NCBI GenBank assembly: GCA_964542315.1
Contig: CAZIUA010000003.1
Location: 1-64,000, forward strand
Direction: 5' to 3'
DNA length: 64,000 nt
Source: UBA11524 sp964542315
GTDB taxonomy: Bacteria > Bacillota > Clostridia > Christensenellales > Aristaeellaceae
Below are positions 50,441-59,356 of the stretch, piece after piece. The notes beneath the pieces were generated by a model, which was not told the origin of the DNA, ran no database searches, and saw only the letters and a list, made by a program, of their open reading frames with translations. Made by a program: the position numbers and the translations under genes. Position 1 is the first letter of the stretch. Each line of letters begins with the position of its first letter.

Positions 50441-51589
50441 TTACTGCAGGTACATGTTGACGAAGGCGTAGACGTCCTCATAGTGGTCGAGGATGAACTC
50501 GGGGTCTTCCATGACCAGGGAAGCCTTCCAGTCCGCCAGGGGCAGGTCGCCCTCCAGAGGAGCGATCTCAGTGTTGGTGGAGTAAGCGCCGATGGACTTG
50601 CCCCAGGGCTTGAAGCCGTCCGCACCCATCAGGTACTCGATGAAGAGCATCGCGGTGTAGGGACGCTGGGCATTGGCGGACACCATGGCATACATGGGAT
50701 ACATGAAGCCGGAGAAGGGCTCGATGGGGGTGCCGGTCTCAGCGGCCTGATACTGGCCGACGGTCAGGTTCTCGGTGTAGACGGAGGAGGAACGCAGCTT
50801 GGACAGCACGAACAGGCCGACCTTGCCCTGCGCGGTCTCCTGGGAGACTTCCTCGGCCAGGGTCGTGTCGGACTTGCCGAACACGCAGTTGCCCAGGAAC
50901 TCGGCGATCCACTTGTAGCCGGCGTTCTCGTATTCGCCCAGCTCGATCTCCTTGCCGTAGAGGTTCTTGTACGCCTCAGCCAGCTTCGTGGACCATTCGT
51001 CATTGGTCAGCATCACCAGGAAGTTCATGTTGACCTGCTCCTGGTCGGGGGACTTGAAGACGATGTTGCCCTTGAACTGCTCTTCCGTCAGCTGCCACAC
51101 GTTGGTGATGGCGGGGACGTTGTCGCCCTTGTTGTTCCAGATGAAGACCTTGTTGATGAACTGCTGGATGAGGGGATTCTGATCACCCTCGGCGATCTGG
51201 TCCTTGACGGATGCAGGCACGAAGTTGACCAGGTAGCCCTGGGCGATGGCCACATCCTGCAGGGACGCGCCGTCCTGGATCATGACCATGTCAGCGCCCT
51301 TCACCTTGCCGCCGATCTCGTTTTCCAGCTTGGTGTAGATCTCCTGATCCTTCAGGTTGCTGCCTTCGATGGTGATGCCGTACAGCTGGCCGAAATTCTC
51401 CGCAGCGGTGACGATACGGCTGGTGTTGCCGTACACCACGAAGGTGCCTTCCTCAGCCAGCGCCTTGGCGACCAGCTCGTCATGGGTCATGGATTCGGCC
51501 GCCTTGGCCAGATCCGCCACGGATTCCGCCATGGCGCAGGTGCCTGCCAGCATCATCAGGGCCAGCAGCAGGGAAATGAGTTTCTTCAT
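50441..51589 (-). CDS. ABC transporter substrate-binding protein, FbpA/AfuA type
   Basis: This 382-aa exported binding protein has a signal peptide (KLISLLLALMMLAGTCAMAE). The lipobox is poor (AGTC does not fit), so a free or otherwise tethered protein is suggested. Mature landmarks are EEGTFVVYGNTSRIVTAAEN near the start and GADMVMIQDGASLQDVAIAQ. The fold is the periplasmic-binding type found with FbpB permeases; the ligand could be Fe3+, another ion or a phosphonate. The start at 51589 follows AAGGAGG. Confidence 0.9.
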   Translation of the reverse strand: MKKLISLLLALMMLAGTCAMAESVADLAKAAESMTHDELVAKALAEEGTFVVYGNTSRIVTAAENFGQLYGITIEGSNLKDQEIYTKLENEIGGKVKGADMVMIQDGASLQDVAIAQGYLVNFVPASVKDQIAEGDQNPLIQQFINKVFIWNNKGDNVPAITNVWQLTEEQFKGNIVFKSPDQEQVNMNFLVMLTNDEWSTKLAEAYKNLYGKEIELGEYENAGYKWIAEFLGNCVFGKSDTTLAEEVSQETAQGKVGLFVLSKLRSSSVYTENLTVGQYQAAETGTPIEPFSGFMYPMYAMVSANAQRPYTAMLFIEYLMGADGFKPWGKSIGAYSTNTEIAPLEGDLPLADWKASLVMEDPEFILDHYEDVYAFVNMYLQ

Positions 51590-51637
51590 ACAGGGAAACC
51601 TCCTTACCATATTGAACGAACGAATGCCGTTGCCTAT

Positions 51638-51666
51638 AATATACTCTTTTAAGGCCAGATTGTCAA
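51638..51666 (-). promoter_or_regulatory. Predicted promoter of the FbpABC-type operon
   Basis: Minus strand: TTGACA (51666-51661), a 17-bp spacer, TATATT (51643-51638). No clear Fur-box palindrome was seen in the leader. Confidence 0.83.
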
Positions 51667-51831
51667 TTTGTTTCGGCAATAAAATGGAGAGAAAGTGAAC
51701 GGGAAGGCGTCCGTCCGCCCCTGCGGAAAATCCTGACCCTCGTTTTGCCCCCCATGACTACCGTTTTGACTACCACAGCATGTTATTTCTGGTCATTTCA
51801 GCGCAGATGCGCAAGCTGCGATGATACAACA

Positions 51832-51864
51832 AAACCCCTGCAATCCTTGGAATTGCAGGGGTTT
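51832..51864 (-). terminator. Terminator of tRNA-Arg
   Basis: AAACCCCTGCAAT pairs with ATTGCAGGGGTTT just past the tRNA 3' end, ending in GTTTTGTT on the minus strand. Confidence 0.88.
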
Positions 51865-51870
51865 CAAGCG

Positions 51871-51944
51871 TACGCCCGGCAGGATTCGAACCTGTGACCT
51901 TCAGAGTCGGAGTCTGACACTCTATCCAACTGAGCTACGAGCGC
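51871..51944 (-). tRNA. tRNA-Arg (anticodon CCG)
   Basis: The 74-nt cloverleaf has acceptor GCGCTCG/CGGGCGT, D-arm GCTCAGTTGGATAGAGT, and anticodon stem TCAGA/TCTGA around the loop CTCCGAC. The T-arm has TTCGAAT. The anticodon CCG reads CGG codons. Oddities are a G1-U72 wobble and an A49-C65 mismatch. The 3' CCA is not encoded. Confidence 0.94.
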
Positions 51945-51955
51945 TCACAACGGAT

Positions 51956-51984
51956 ATCATACCACAGAAGGGGCGGAAAATCAA
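51956..51984 (-). promoter_or_regulatory. Predicted promoter of tRNA-Arg
   Basis: Minus strand: TTGATT (51984-51979), a 17-bp spacer, TATGAT (51961-51956), 12 bp upstream of the tRNA 5' end. Confidence 0.8.
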
Positions 51985-52098
51985 GGGGTGAAGGCTGTTT
52001 CTTTTCGGCGGAAGCGCGCGATGCGGAAGCAAGGATCCGCCGCAGTTGTGAACAAAATGAAAAAAATGCAAAAAGACAGGCTGCAGGGGCAAACACCT

Positions 52099-52127
52099 TT
52101 GCAATTTGGCGAGAAATATGCTACAAT
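52099..52127 (+). promoter_or_regulatory. Predicted promoter of the coiled-coil/FMN protein genes
   Basis: TTGCAA (52099-52104), a 17-bp spacer and TACAAT (52122-52127). Transcription would start near 52134. Confidence 0.78.
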
Positions 52128-52170
52128 GATGACAAATATTCCTGTCTGCATGAAAGGAGGCGTTCCCGCC

Positions 52171-52614
52171 GTGCATCAGCCCATATCCCGTTCGTTTGCC
52201 GCGCTGTTCATCGCGGTGATGCTCCTGTGCGCTGTGACCGTTGCAGGCACGCTGTTCCAGCAGGCGTCCACCGCGGAGGAGATCACGCAGGTGTCCGCCA
52301 ATCTGGAGGCCGTCTCGCAGCGGCTGAAGAAGCAGCAGGTGGAGTATGCCCAGGTGCAGGAGAAACTGCCGCAGGTGCAGGCGGAGCTGGCGCTCATGCA
52401 GCCCCAGGCGGATGAGATCCAGACCGAAGAAAAGGAACTGCGACAGCAGCGGAAGGATCTGCGTGCGGAAAACGCAGCCCTGGCGGAGGAGATCGCGCAG
52501 CTGCAGGCGCAGGTGGCGGAGGCCGATGCGGAAGCCGCCCAGACGGCGGAGACCATCGACCACCTGAATGACGCCCTTGCGCAGCTGCAGGCCGGTATGC
52601 CCCTGGCGGAATGA
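52171..52614 (+). CDS. Membrane-anchored coiled-coil protein, GTG start
   Basis: This 147-aa protein has one N-terminal membrane helix (SFAALFIAVMLLCAVTVAGT) and a long Gln/Glu-rich coiled coil from about residue 35 to 140. GTG at 52171 is chosen because AAAGGAGG lies about 10 bp upstream; ATG at 52150 would contain that site in its coding sequence. It is followed after 60 bp by the FMN-binding protein, which has the same helix-plus-coiled-coil layout, so the two may pair. The function is unknown. Confidence 0.7.
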   Translation: MHQPISRSFAALFIAVMLLCAVTVAGTLFQQASTAEEITQVSANLEAVSQRLKKQQVEYAQVQEKLPQVQAELALMQPQADEIQTEEKELRQQRKDLRAENAALAEEIAQLQAQVAEADAEAAQTAETIDHLNDALAQLQAGMPLAE

Positions 52615-52674
52615 GTCATCTGCGCGTCCGTGCGGCGCGTTGAATAATTCGATCATTGAAGGAGGAATCCACTT

Positions 52675-53787
52675 ATGGACCAGAACGAACAGAAGGCATC
52701 TGTCCCTGTCACTCAGCCCGAAGCAGCGGCTAAGAAGAACGCGCCCCTTATCGCGCTGATCGCTGTGCTGGTGGTGGCTGTTGCGCTGATCGTGGTGCTC
52801 TTTGCCCGCTCCAACAACCTGAACTCCCAGCTGGATAACCTGAACAATGAGCTGACGTCCACCAATGCGACCCTGCATCAGACCGTCACCGACAAGGAGG
52901 CCGTCCAGGCCCAGCTGACCGCTGCGGAGGCGGATCTGCGCGAGGCCAAGCTGACCCTGGAAGAATCCACCCAGAAGGTGGCGGAACTGGAAGGCCAGCT
53001 GACCACCCTGACCGAGGAAAACAACGCCAACAAGGCGCAGATCGCCGTCCTGACGGCGGATCTGGAGACCGCCAAGGCCAACAAGGCCGCCGCGGAGGTC
53101 TACCTGGCCGATGTGGAGACCAGCATCCAGATGGCGCTGGCGGCCCTGAACGGCGAGACCTATGTCCCCGAAACCTCCGAGGAGCCCGAAGTCGTGGCTG
53201 AGCCCGTGGCCGAAGAGCCTGTGACCGAGGAGCCCGTGGCTGAGGAGCCCGTGGCCGAAGAGCCCGTCACCGAAGAACCCGTCACCGAAGAGCCCGTGGC
53301 CGAAGAGCCTGTTGCTGAGGAGCCCGTGGCCGAAGAGCCCGTCACCGAAGAGCCCGTCACCGAAGAGCCCGTGGCCGAAGAGCCTGTTGCTGAGGAGCCT
53401 GTGACCGAGGAGCCCGTGGCTGAGGAGCCTGTTGCAGAGGAGCCTGTTGCTGAGGAGCCCGAAGTGCCTGCTGAGCAGCCCGTGGTTGTCGATGAGGTCG
53501 TCGGCGAAGTGAAGACTGCGACGGCGAAGGGCTTCAATGGCGATGTGACTGTGACCGTCACCCTGAATGCGGATGGTACCATCGTCGCCCTGACGGTGGA
53601 TGTTTCCGGCGAGACCGTCGGCTATGGCCAGAAGTGCGGCAAGGCGGACTTCCTGGATCAGTTCATCGGTCTGACCCTGCCCGTGGCGCTGACCACTGCG
53701 GACGTCCCCGGGATCGACGCTGTTTCCGGCGCCACCGTGACCTCCCAGGCCATCATCGATGCGCTGAACAGCCTGGTCGCGGAGTGA
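52675..53787 (+). CDS. Membrane-anchored FMN-binding protein with coiled coil and EEPV[A/T] repeat stalk
   Basis: This 370-aa protein has a membrane helix (LIALIAVLVVAVALIVVLFA, residues about 25-44), a coiled coil (48-140) and an acidic stalk of sixteen EEPV[A/T] units (about 180-262). It ends with an FMN_bind domain (280-370). DAVSGAT matches the D-x-x-S-G-A-T flavinylation motif, so Thr354 is the likely site for covalent FMN attachment by an ApbE-type enzyme. The flavin would sit outside the membrane, as in extracellular electron-transfer or Rnf-like systems. GGAGG precedes the ATG. No ApbE gene is in view. Confidence 0.88.
   Translation: MDQNEQKASVPVTQPEAAAKKNAPLIALIAVLVVAVALIVVLFARSNNLNSQLDNLNNELTSTNATLHQTVTDKEAVQAQLTAAEADLREAKLTLEESTQKVAELEGQLTTLTEENNANKAQIAVLTADLETAKANKAAAEVYLADVETSIQMALAALNGETYVPETSEEPEVVAEPVAEEPVTEEPVAEEPVAEEPVTEEPVTEEPVAEEPVAEEPVAEEPVTEEPVTEEPVAEEPVAEEPVTEEPVAEEPVAEEPVAEEPEVPAEQPVVVDEVVGEVKTATAKGFNGDVTVTVTLNADGTIVALTVDVSGETVGYGQKCGKADFLDQFIGLTLPVALTTADVPGIDAVSGATVTSQAIIDALNSLVAE
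53212..53460 (+). repeat. 15-bp coding tandem repeat, 16 units plus a partial
   Basis: Each unit resembles GAGGAGCCCGTGGCC and encodes EEPVA or EEPVT; the Ala/Thr order is T A A T T A A A T T A A T A A A. Codon use varies between units, so they are not very recent copies. Confidence 0.95.
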
Positions 53788-53812
53788 CGATCTCTCCCCA
53801 CACAACACATAG

Positions 53813-53842
53813 CCCCCGAGCCGCATATGGCCCGGGGGTTTT
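53813..53842 (+). terminator. Terminator after the FMN-binding protein gene
   Basis: CCCCCGAGCC pairs with GGCCCGGGGG (one mismatch) around GCATAT, then TTTTC. Confidence 0.8.
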
Positions 53843-53864
53843 CTCAAGAAAGGAGTTGCCAAGC

Positions 53865-54485
53865 ATGAAACGATGTCTTTGCCTGCTGCTCTGCCTGCTG
53901 ATGTGCCCCTTTGCGCTGGCGGAAAGCGAATTCAAGGAGGAAGCGCTGCGCCAGATGGAGAACATCAGCACCTACCTGGAGCCGGGTACGTCCAGCACCG
54001 TGTACCGCCTGGTGAATCAGCCCTACCGCGGCCAGGTGGATGCACCGTATGACGGCTACCTGGTGGCGTATGTGGATTTCGTGACCCTGCCGGATCATGG
54101 CGTGACCCTTCCGCGTCTGCTGATCTCCATCGAGGCGTATGAGCCGGTCTCGGCGGACGCGATGCGCGTCACCGTCGGCGGCAAGGCGTATACCTTCGCC
54201 GTGCAGGGCGATCAGTCCGAATACGACGATGTGTATATGGAGGATTACGCCGTGTGCCTGAGCGCGGCCAGCCTGCCTCTGCTGAAGAACATCGCCCAGC
54301 AGAAGAAGGACAAGCCCGTCACGGTGGAGTTCCTCGTGCAGGACGAGGTGATGTTCGCAGGCGAGGTGGTCATTCCCGGCGCGGAAGCTGCCACGCTCTA
54401 CGATGCCTTCATCAACTGTGGCGGCAAGCGGCAGGATCTGACCTGGTTTGACGAGATCTGGCCGCTGATCACCGATGCGAAATGA
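53865..54485 (+). CDS. Secreted protein of unknown function
   Basis: This 206-aa protein has a signal peptide (CLCLLLCLLMCPFALAES). The mature domain is mixed alpha/beta with acidic patches (YLEPGTSSTVYRLVNQPYRG, later DDVYMEDYAVCLSAASLPLL). No family was recognised. AAGGAG lies 7-8 bp before the ATG. It follows a terminator after the FMN-binding gene, so read-through or an unseen promoter drives it. The 299-bp stretch after it (54486-54784) holds repeat R1 and a terminator but no gene. Confidence 0.75.
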   Translation: MKRCLCLLLCLLMCPFALAESEFKEEALRQMENISTYLEPGTSSTVYRLVNQPYRGQVDAPYDGYLVAYVDFVTLPDHGVTLPRLLISIEAYEPVSADAMRVTVGGKAYTFAVQGDQSEYDDVYMEDYAVCLSAASLPLLKNIAQQKKDKPVTVEFLVQDEVMFAGEVVIPGAEAATLYDAFINCGGKRQDLTWFDEIWPLITDAK

Positions 54486-54514
54486 TCCGCAGGCTGCCAA
54501 ATTATAAGCTGTTC

Positions 54515-54701
54515 GCGTCAGATGCTCGCCGTCGGCAGACTGCAAATCGAAAATCGGCGACATACGCGGCGATTTTCGGGCGATCTTGCTTGCAATAATC
54601 GCTTCATCACACGGAGGAACGGCCGTCAGGCTGCTTGTAGCCCTGACAGTGACGGAGTGCAAAACTCAAAAAAGTGGCTTTCGCCACTTTTTTGATACCC
54701 T
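54515..54701 (-). repeat. 187-bp structured dispersed repeat R1, copy 2 (inverted)
   Basis: Reverse complement of the R1 unit at 37864-38050, about 93% identical. Changes near GGGCTACAAGCAGCC weaken one stem slightly. It lies between the 3' ends of two converging genes. Confidence 0.85.
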
Positions 54702-54737
54702 GCGGAACGAGCATTCATCGTGCCCGTTCCGCTTTTT
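54702..54737 (+). terminator. Terminator downstream of the secreted protein gene
   Basis: Perfect 8-bp stem GCGGAACG/CGTTCCGC with TTTTT, directly adjoining the R1 copy. Confidence 0.82.
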
Positions 54738-54784
54738 GTATGCTCATCTTTGGTCCGTTCCGCAGTGAAACAGGCAGTCCACCG

Positions 54785-56746
54785 TCAATGGGCGGCGCTG
54801 TTGCCTTCGATCTCCTCCAGCTGCTCATACACGCGCAGCATTTCGCCGACGCTCCACGCCTGTGCGAAGCATCCGCGGGACGCCGAGGGCGTCAGGCCGT
54901 CGTAAATTTCGGGCAGCTGACCGATGCAGCCCTCGTGCAGGGCGGCCTCCATGGGGGCGAGCGCCTCCCGGACGTCCGCCGCGGCCTGCCGGGTATGCCC
55001 ATGCACCTTCAAATACGCCGAATAGTACGCGCCCAGCGGGAAGACCCACACCGTGCCCTGATGATAGGCCATGTCGCGTACCTTCTGTTCGCCGCTGTAG
55101 ACCGGGTGGAACTGCGCATCCTCCGGCGAGAGCGTCCGCAGGCCGCAGGGCGTGTACAGGTGCGCATACACCGTATCCAGCACGGCGCGCTCCTGCTCCG
55201 GGGTGAGCATGGTGAAGGGCTGCGTCAGCGCCCAGATCTGATTGCAGCGGATCTGCTCATCCGCCGCCGTGCCGGAAATGACATCGCGCAGGCAGGCTTT
55301 GTCCGCCATCCAGAACGCATCGACGAACGATGCGCGCACCTGCCCGGCCAGCTCGGCGTAATCCCGGCGATCCAGCCCCATTTCCTCCGCCAGCGCATCC
55401 ATCACGCGCAGCGCGCTGTACCAGTAGGCGTTGATCTCCACGGGCTTGCCGTGACGCGGCGTCGGCAGGATCTCTCCCACGCGCACGTCCATCCACGTCA
55501 CCTGATCCAGCCCTTCGCCCGCGCAGATCAGCCCATCGGCATCCATGTGAATGCCATGCTGCGTCCCCTTGCGGTAGCAGGCGATGATATGCTCCAGCAC
55601 CGGCCAGGCTTCCCGGGCGAAGTCCAGGTCATCCGTCTTGCGCACATACTGCCAGAGGACGTTCACCATGAGCAGCGCCGCATCTGCCGTGTTGTACATC
55701 GGCTGCGATTCGCCCTCAGGGAAGAGGTTCGGCACCAGGCCATCCTTTTCATAGGTCAGGAAGGTCCGCAGGATGCTCTTTGCATCCTTGAAGCGTCCGG
55801 CGGACAGCGTGCAGCCTGCCATGGCGATCATCGTGTCGCGTCCCCAGTCGCCAAAGAAGGGGTAGCCGGCCAGCAGCGTCTTGCCGCCGGTGGACGCACG
55901 CAGCGCCACATAGGCATCCGCCGCGCTGACAAGCTGGAGCGCCGTGGCATCCGTCAGGCCGGAAAGCCCGCGCAGGATCGTCATGCGCGTCCGGTGCGCC
56001 TGGAGGATCGCCTCGGCATCCATGTCGCACGGCACATCGGAGAACACCGCCCAGAGGGTGCGCTTTTCACCCGGCGCAACGCTGATGCTGATGCTGCATG
56101 CGCTGCCCGTCAGGCCGAAACCGGGGCGGCCGTCCGGCGCATCATGACGGTAGGCATGCATGGCGTAGCGCGCAGGCTCCTGCTGGATGGCGCCGTTGGT
56201 GCGGACACGGATCGCGGTATCATTGGTGATGATGCAGCCCTTGCCCCACCGGATGGGCCAGCGGCGCTGGGGCGCTTCGCCCTTGGGGAAGCCCAGCACA
56301 AAGGGGCGGATGCGCAGCTCGCAGGGCGATGCGGTGCGGTTCTCCACCGTGTAGCGGATCGCCACGGCATTCTGCCCCTGCGCCATGGCGGCCTCACGGG
56401 TGACGCATACGCCGCGTGCGTCATAGCGCCAGCAGGGGACATCCTCCACCGTCAGGGAGGACAGCAGGCGATAGCCCTCCTCGGGGGGCGTGCCGTCGCC
56501 GAATTGCTGGGTGGAGAGGAATTCCTCCCGACCGGCATGGGAAAGGGTCTCCTGCAGGCGCGCCAGAAGCGCCACGCGGTCATTGGGCGCGGTGCGCGCA
56601 GAAACGAGCAGCCCCTGATCCGCCCGCGTCATGGAAAACGCGGCCGACAGCGAACTGTATCCGCCAAGGCCATTGGTCAGCAGGAAGCAATTCTCCTGCG
56701 CGCGCATGAGGGTCGGCATATCCTGCCGTCCATAAACAAATTTCAC
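54785..56746 (-). CDS. Glycogen-debranching-enzyme-like amylo-alpha-1,6-glucosidase family protein
   Basis: This 653-aa protein has the two-part layout of bacterial GDE proteins: a beta-rich N-terminal domain (NCFLLTNGLGGYSSLSAAFS) and an (alpha/alpha)6 catalytic domain. The catalytic domain has YPFFGDWGRDTMIAMAGCTL and WMDVRVGEILPTPRHGKPVE. It would hydrolyse alpha-1,6 branches or related glucosides in the cytoplasm. The GTG at 56746 is preferred because GGAGG lies 8 bp upstream, overlapping the in-frame ATG at 56761. It lies 46 bp after the Gfo/Idh gene. Confidence 0.88.
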   Translation of the reverse strand: MKFVYGRQDMPTLMRAQENCFLLTNGLGGYSSLSAAFSMTRADQGLLVSARTAPNDRVALLARLQETLSHAGREEFLSTQQFGDGTPPEEGYRLLSSLTVEDVPCWRYDARGVCVTREAAMAQGQNAVAIRYTVENRTASPCELRIRPFVLGFPKGEAPQRRWPIRWGKGCIITNDTAIRVRTNGAIQQEPARYAMHAYRHDAPDGRPGFGLTGSACSISISVAPGEKRTLWAVFSDVPCDMDAEAILQAHRTRMTILRGLSGLTDATALQLVSAADAYVALRASTGGKTLLAGYPFFGDWGRDTMIAMAGCTLSAGRFKDAKSILRTFLTYEKDGLVPNLFPEGESQPMYNTADAALLMVNVLWQYVRKTDDLDFAREAWPVLEHIIACYRKGTQHGIHMDADGLICAGEGLDQVTWMDVRVGEILPTPRHGKPVEINAYWYSALRVMDALAEEMGLDRRDYAELAGQVRASFVDAFWMADKACLRDVISGTAADEQIRCNQIWALTQPFTMLTPEQERAVLDTVYAHLYTPCGLRTLSPEDAQFHPVYSGEQKVRDMAYHQGTVWVFPLGAYYSAYLKVHGHTRQAAADVREALAPMEAALHEGCIGQLPEIYDGLTPSASRGCFAQAWSVGEMLRVYEQLEEIEGNSAAH

Positions 56747-56792
56747 GGTTGCGTCCTCCATTCCGGGGTGATGATGCAGGGGCTGCTGCATT

Positions 56793-58061
56793 TTAGTTGG
56801 CAAAGGTGTCCATGTCGATCAGCTGGCCGCCCTGCACGCGGGATTCCTCTGCGGCCAGCGCCACCAGATGGCTCTCCACGCTGCGGCCGATGGTCGTCAT
56901 GGCGGTGGGCATGGGCTTGCCCTCCAGCACGTCCAGATAGTCCCCGACCATGCGGATGTCGCCGCCGCCATGCCCGGACAGATCCGTCGTCATCTTGCGG
57001 ATGTCATACGTTTCCTGTTCGCCGCCAAAGGGCATCATCGTCACCAGCTGCTTCTCCATATCCGCATAGATCTCGCCCTTGGTGCCCATCAGGCGGATGC
57101 AGCGTCCGCCCGTGGCGGAGAAGGCGGACATGGTCAGCACGGCGGTGGTATCATCCGCCAGCTGGAGGCTGACCACCTGATGATCCACCACGTCGTTGTT
57201 CATGCGATAGACGCAGCGGCCGTAATCGCCCGTGGCGAGCGCCTCGCGGATTTTCTCCTCCGTGGGTTCGGGCGCCACGACATTGACCGGCCAGCAGTCG
57301 CCGCAGCGGTGATACAGGTCAAGGTAGTACCGCTGGGCCTGATAGGGGCAGGTGGCGGACACGGGGCAGTCCTCCGAGCAGCGCTCCGGCGCGCCCTGGG
57401 GTATGTTCTCATGGCGGAAATGCGTCAGGTGGCCAAAGGACGTGACCTTCTCGCAATGCTTGCCCGTCAGCCACAGCAGGATGTCCATATCATGGCAGCA
57501 CTTGGCCAGGATCATGGGCGTGGTGTCCGCCGCCACATGCCAGTTGCCGCGCACGAAGGAATGCGCCTGATGCCAGTAGCCCACACGCTCGATGGCTTCA
57601 ATGTTCATCACATCGCCGATGCGCCCCTGGTCGATCAGCTGCTTGATGGTCTGGTAGAACACGGTGTAGCGCAGCACATGGCACACCACGACGTTCAGGC
57701 CCTTTTCCTCCGCGAGGGAGGCGATGTGGCGGCATTCCTCAGCGGTGCGCGCCGCGGGCTTTTCCAGCAGCAGGTGATAGCCCAGGTTCAGCGCCTGGAT
57801 GGCCGGCTGATAATGGACGTCATCCGGGGTGCAGATGAAGAGCACATCCGCCAGGCGGGGGACTTGCAGCATGTGCTCCACGCTGTCAAAGCACATCTCC
57901 GCAGGGATGTTGTAGCGCTGGGCGGCCACCTGGACGCGGTCCGGGCGGATGTCGGCCACGGCGACGATCCTGGCGCGGTCGGCGAATTTCTCCAGGCAGT
58001 GGGCATAAGTCTGCAGGCCGCGCGAGCCGAGACCCGCGATGGCCACGGTGATCTGAGACAT
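56793..58061 (-). CDS. Gfo/Idh/MocA-family oxidoreductase
   Basis: This 422-aa NAD(P)-dependent oxidoreductase has the N-terminal Rossmann motif VAIAGLGSRGLQTYAHCLEK and the family block PRLADVLFICTPDDVHYQPA plus LLEKPAA with the usual Lys. The C-terminal dimerisation domain contains a Cys-rich stretch (CSEDCPVSATCPYQA, later CGDC) of unclear role. GGAGGA lies upstream of ATG 58061. It heads a two-gene unit with the debranching-enzyme gene; the sugar or cyclitol substrate is unknown. Confidence 0.92.
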   Translation of the reverse strand: MSQITVAIAGLGSRGLQTYAHCLEKFADRARIVAVADIRPDRVQVAAQRYNIPAEMCFDSVEHMLQVPRLADVLFICTPDDVHYQPAIQALNLGYHLLLEKPAARTAEECRHIASLAEEKGLNVVVCHVLRYTVFYQTIKQLIDQGRIGDVMNIEAIERVGYWHQAHSFVRGNWHVAADTTPMILAKCCHDMDILLWLTGKHCEKVTSFGHLTHFRHENIPQGAPERCSEDCPVSATCPYQAQRYYLDLYHRCGDCWPVNVVAPEPTEEKIREALATGDYGRCVYRMNNDVVDHQVVSLQLADDTTAVLTMSAFSATGGRCIRLMGTKGEIYADMEKQLVTMMPFGGEQETYDIRKMTTDLSGHGGGDIRMVGDYLDVLEGKPMPTAMTTIGRSVESHLVALAAEESRVQGGQLIDMDTFAN

Positions 58062-58177
58062 ATTTGTTCTTCCTCCATATCGAAAGACTTTTTCCTTTTT
58101 CATTCGCCAAGAAAGCGGAAAATCCCTGCACGGATGCAAAAAAGCAGAGGAAGTGCAGCCAGCGGCCGCCTCAGCCC

Positions 58178-58206
58178 TTGAAAACCGCCGCCATCCGTCC
58201 TATAAT
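58178..58206 (+). promoter_or_regulatory. Predicted promoter of ilvE
   Basis: TTGAAA (58178-58183), a 17-bp spacer and TATAAT (58201-58206). Confidence 0.83.
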
Positions 58207-58242
58207 GGACAAAAAGATGACGCAGCAAAGGAGAGATCCCCC

Positions 58243-59265
58243 ATGAGCAAGAACATCGACTGGGCCAGCCTTGGCTTTGGATATATTCAGACGGACTATC
58301 GCTATGTCTGCCGCTACAAGGACGGCAAATGGGACGAAGGCGGCCTGGAAACGGACGCGAACATCACCCTGAATGAGTGCGCCTGCGTCTTTCAGTATTG
58401 CCAGGCCTGCTTTGAGGGCCTGAAGGCGTATTACACCCGCGACGGGCGGATCGTGACCTTCCGTCCGGAGCTGAACGCCCAGCGCATGGCGGACAGCTGC
58501 ACGCGGCTGGAGATGCCGCCCTTCCCGGTGGAGAAATTCGTGGAGGCCATCAAGATGGTGGTCGCCGCCAACGCGGATTATGTTCCGCCCTATGGCAGCG
58601 GCGCGAGCCTCTACCTGCGCCCGTTCATGATCGGCACCAATCCGGTCATCGGCGTCAAGCCTGCGACGGAATTCGAATTCCGCATCTTCGCCACGCCCGT
58701 CGGCGCGTATTTCAAGGGCGGCGTGAAGCCCATTACCCTGACGGTGTCCGACTATGACCGCGCCGCGCCCCATGGCACCGGTGCCATCAAGGCCGGATTG
58801 AACTACGCCATGTCCCTGCATCCCATCATGGAGGCTCACCGCGCCGGCTTTGCGGAGAACATGTATCTGGACGCGGCTACTCGCACCAAGGTGGAGGAGA
58901 CCGGCGGCGCGAACTTCATCTTCGTCACCAGGGACGGCAAGCTCGTCACGCCCAAGTCGGATTCCATCCTGCCCTCCATCACCCGCCGGAGCATCATGAC
59001 CGTGGCGGAAAACTATCTGGGCATGCCGGTGGAGCATCGCGAGGTGCCTTTCGCCGAGGTGGAGACCTTCGCCGAATGCGGCCTGTGCGGCACGGCAGCG
59101 GTCATCAGCCCCGTCGGCGCCATCAATGACCACGGGCGCGAGATCGTTTTCCCCTCCGGCAAGGAGGAGATGGGCCCCGTGCTGACCAAGCTCTACACCA
59201 CCCTGCGCGGCATCCAGATGGGCGAGATCGACGCCCCCGAGGGCTGGCTCGTCCAGGTGAAATAA
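58243..59265 (+). CDS. ilvE: Branched-chain amino acid aminotransferase
   Basis: This 340-aa PLP enzyme transfers amino groups between branched-chain amino acids and 2-oxoglutarate. It is of the fold-IV type with FQYCQACFEGLKAYYTRDGR near the N terminus. The PLP lysine is expected in GTGAIKAGLNYAMSLHP, and the C-terminal block is ECGLCGTAAVISPVGAIND. AAAGGAGAG precedes ATG 58243. It is monocistronic with a hairpin lacking a T run at 59281-59317. Confidence 0.95.
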   Translation: MSKNIDWASLGFGYIQTDYRYVCRYKDGKWDEGGLETDANITLNECACVFQYCQACFEGLKAYYTRDGRIVTFRPELNAQRMADSCTRLEMPPFPVEKFVEAIKMVVAANADYVPPYGSGASLYLRPFMIGTNPVIGVKPATEFEFRIFATPVGAYFKGGVKPITLTVSDYDRAAPHGTGAIKAGLNYAMSLHPIMEAHRAGFAENMYLDAATRTKVEETGGANFIFVTRDGKLVTPKSDSILPSITRRSIMTVAENYLGMPVEHREVPFAEVETFAECGLCGTAAVISPVGAINDHGREIVFPSGKEEMGPVLTKLYTTLRGIQMGEIDAPEGWLVQVK

Positions 59266-59356
59266 GAAGAACGATCCTTCACGCCCCGGGACAGGATGAA
59301 TGCACCGCCCCGGGGCGATTTCAGTGAAGGGGAATGCTGGACAAGGAGACCCGATC

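Noticed and set aside
53160..53582. Possible CRISPR-like array of short repeats
   Set aside because: The 15-bp units are contiguous, in frame, and encode EEPV[A/T]; there are no spacers.
54515..54701. Protein-coding reading of repeat R1 (minus frame with TAVPPCDEAIIASKIARKSP)
   Set aside because: Both copies contain indels that break the frame, there is no start context, and the sequence is built of hairpins.
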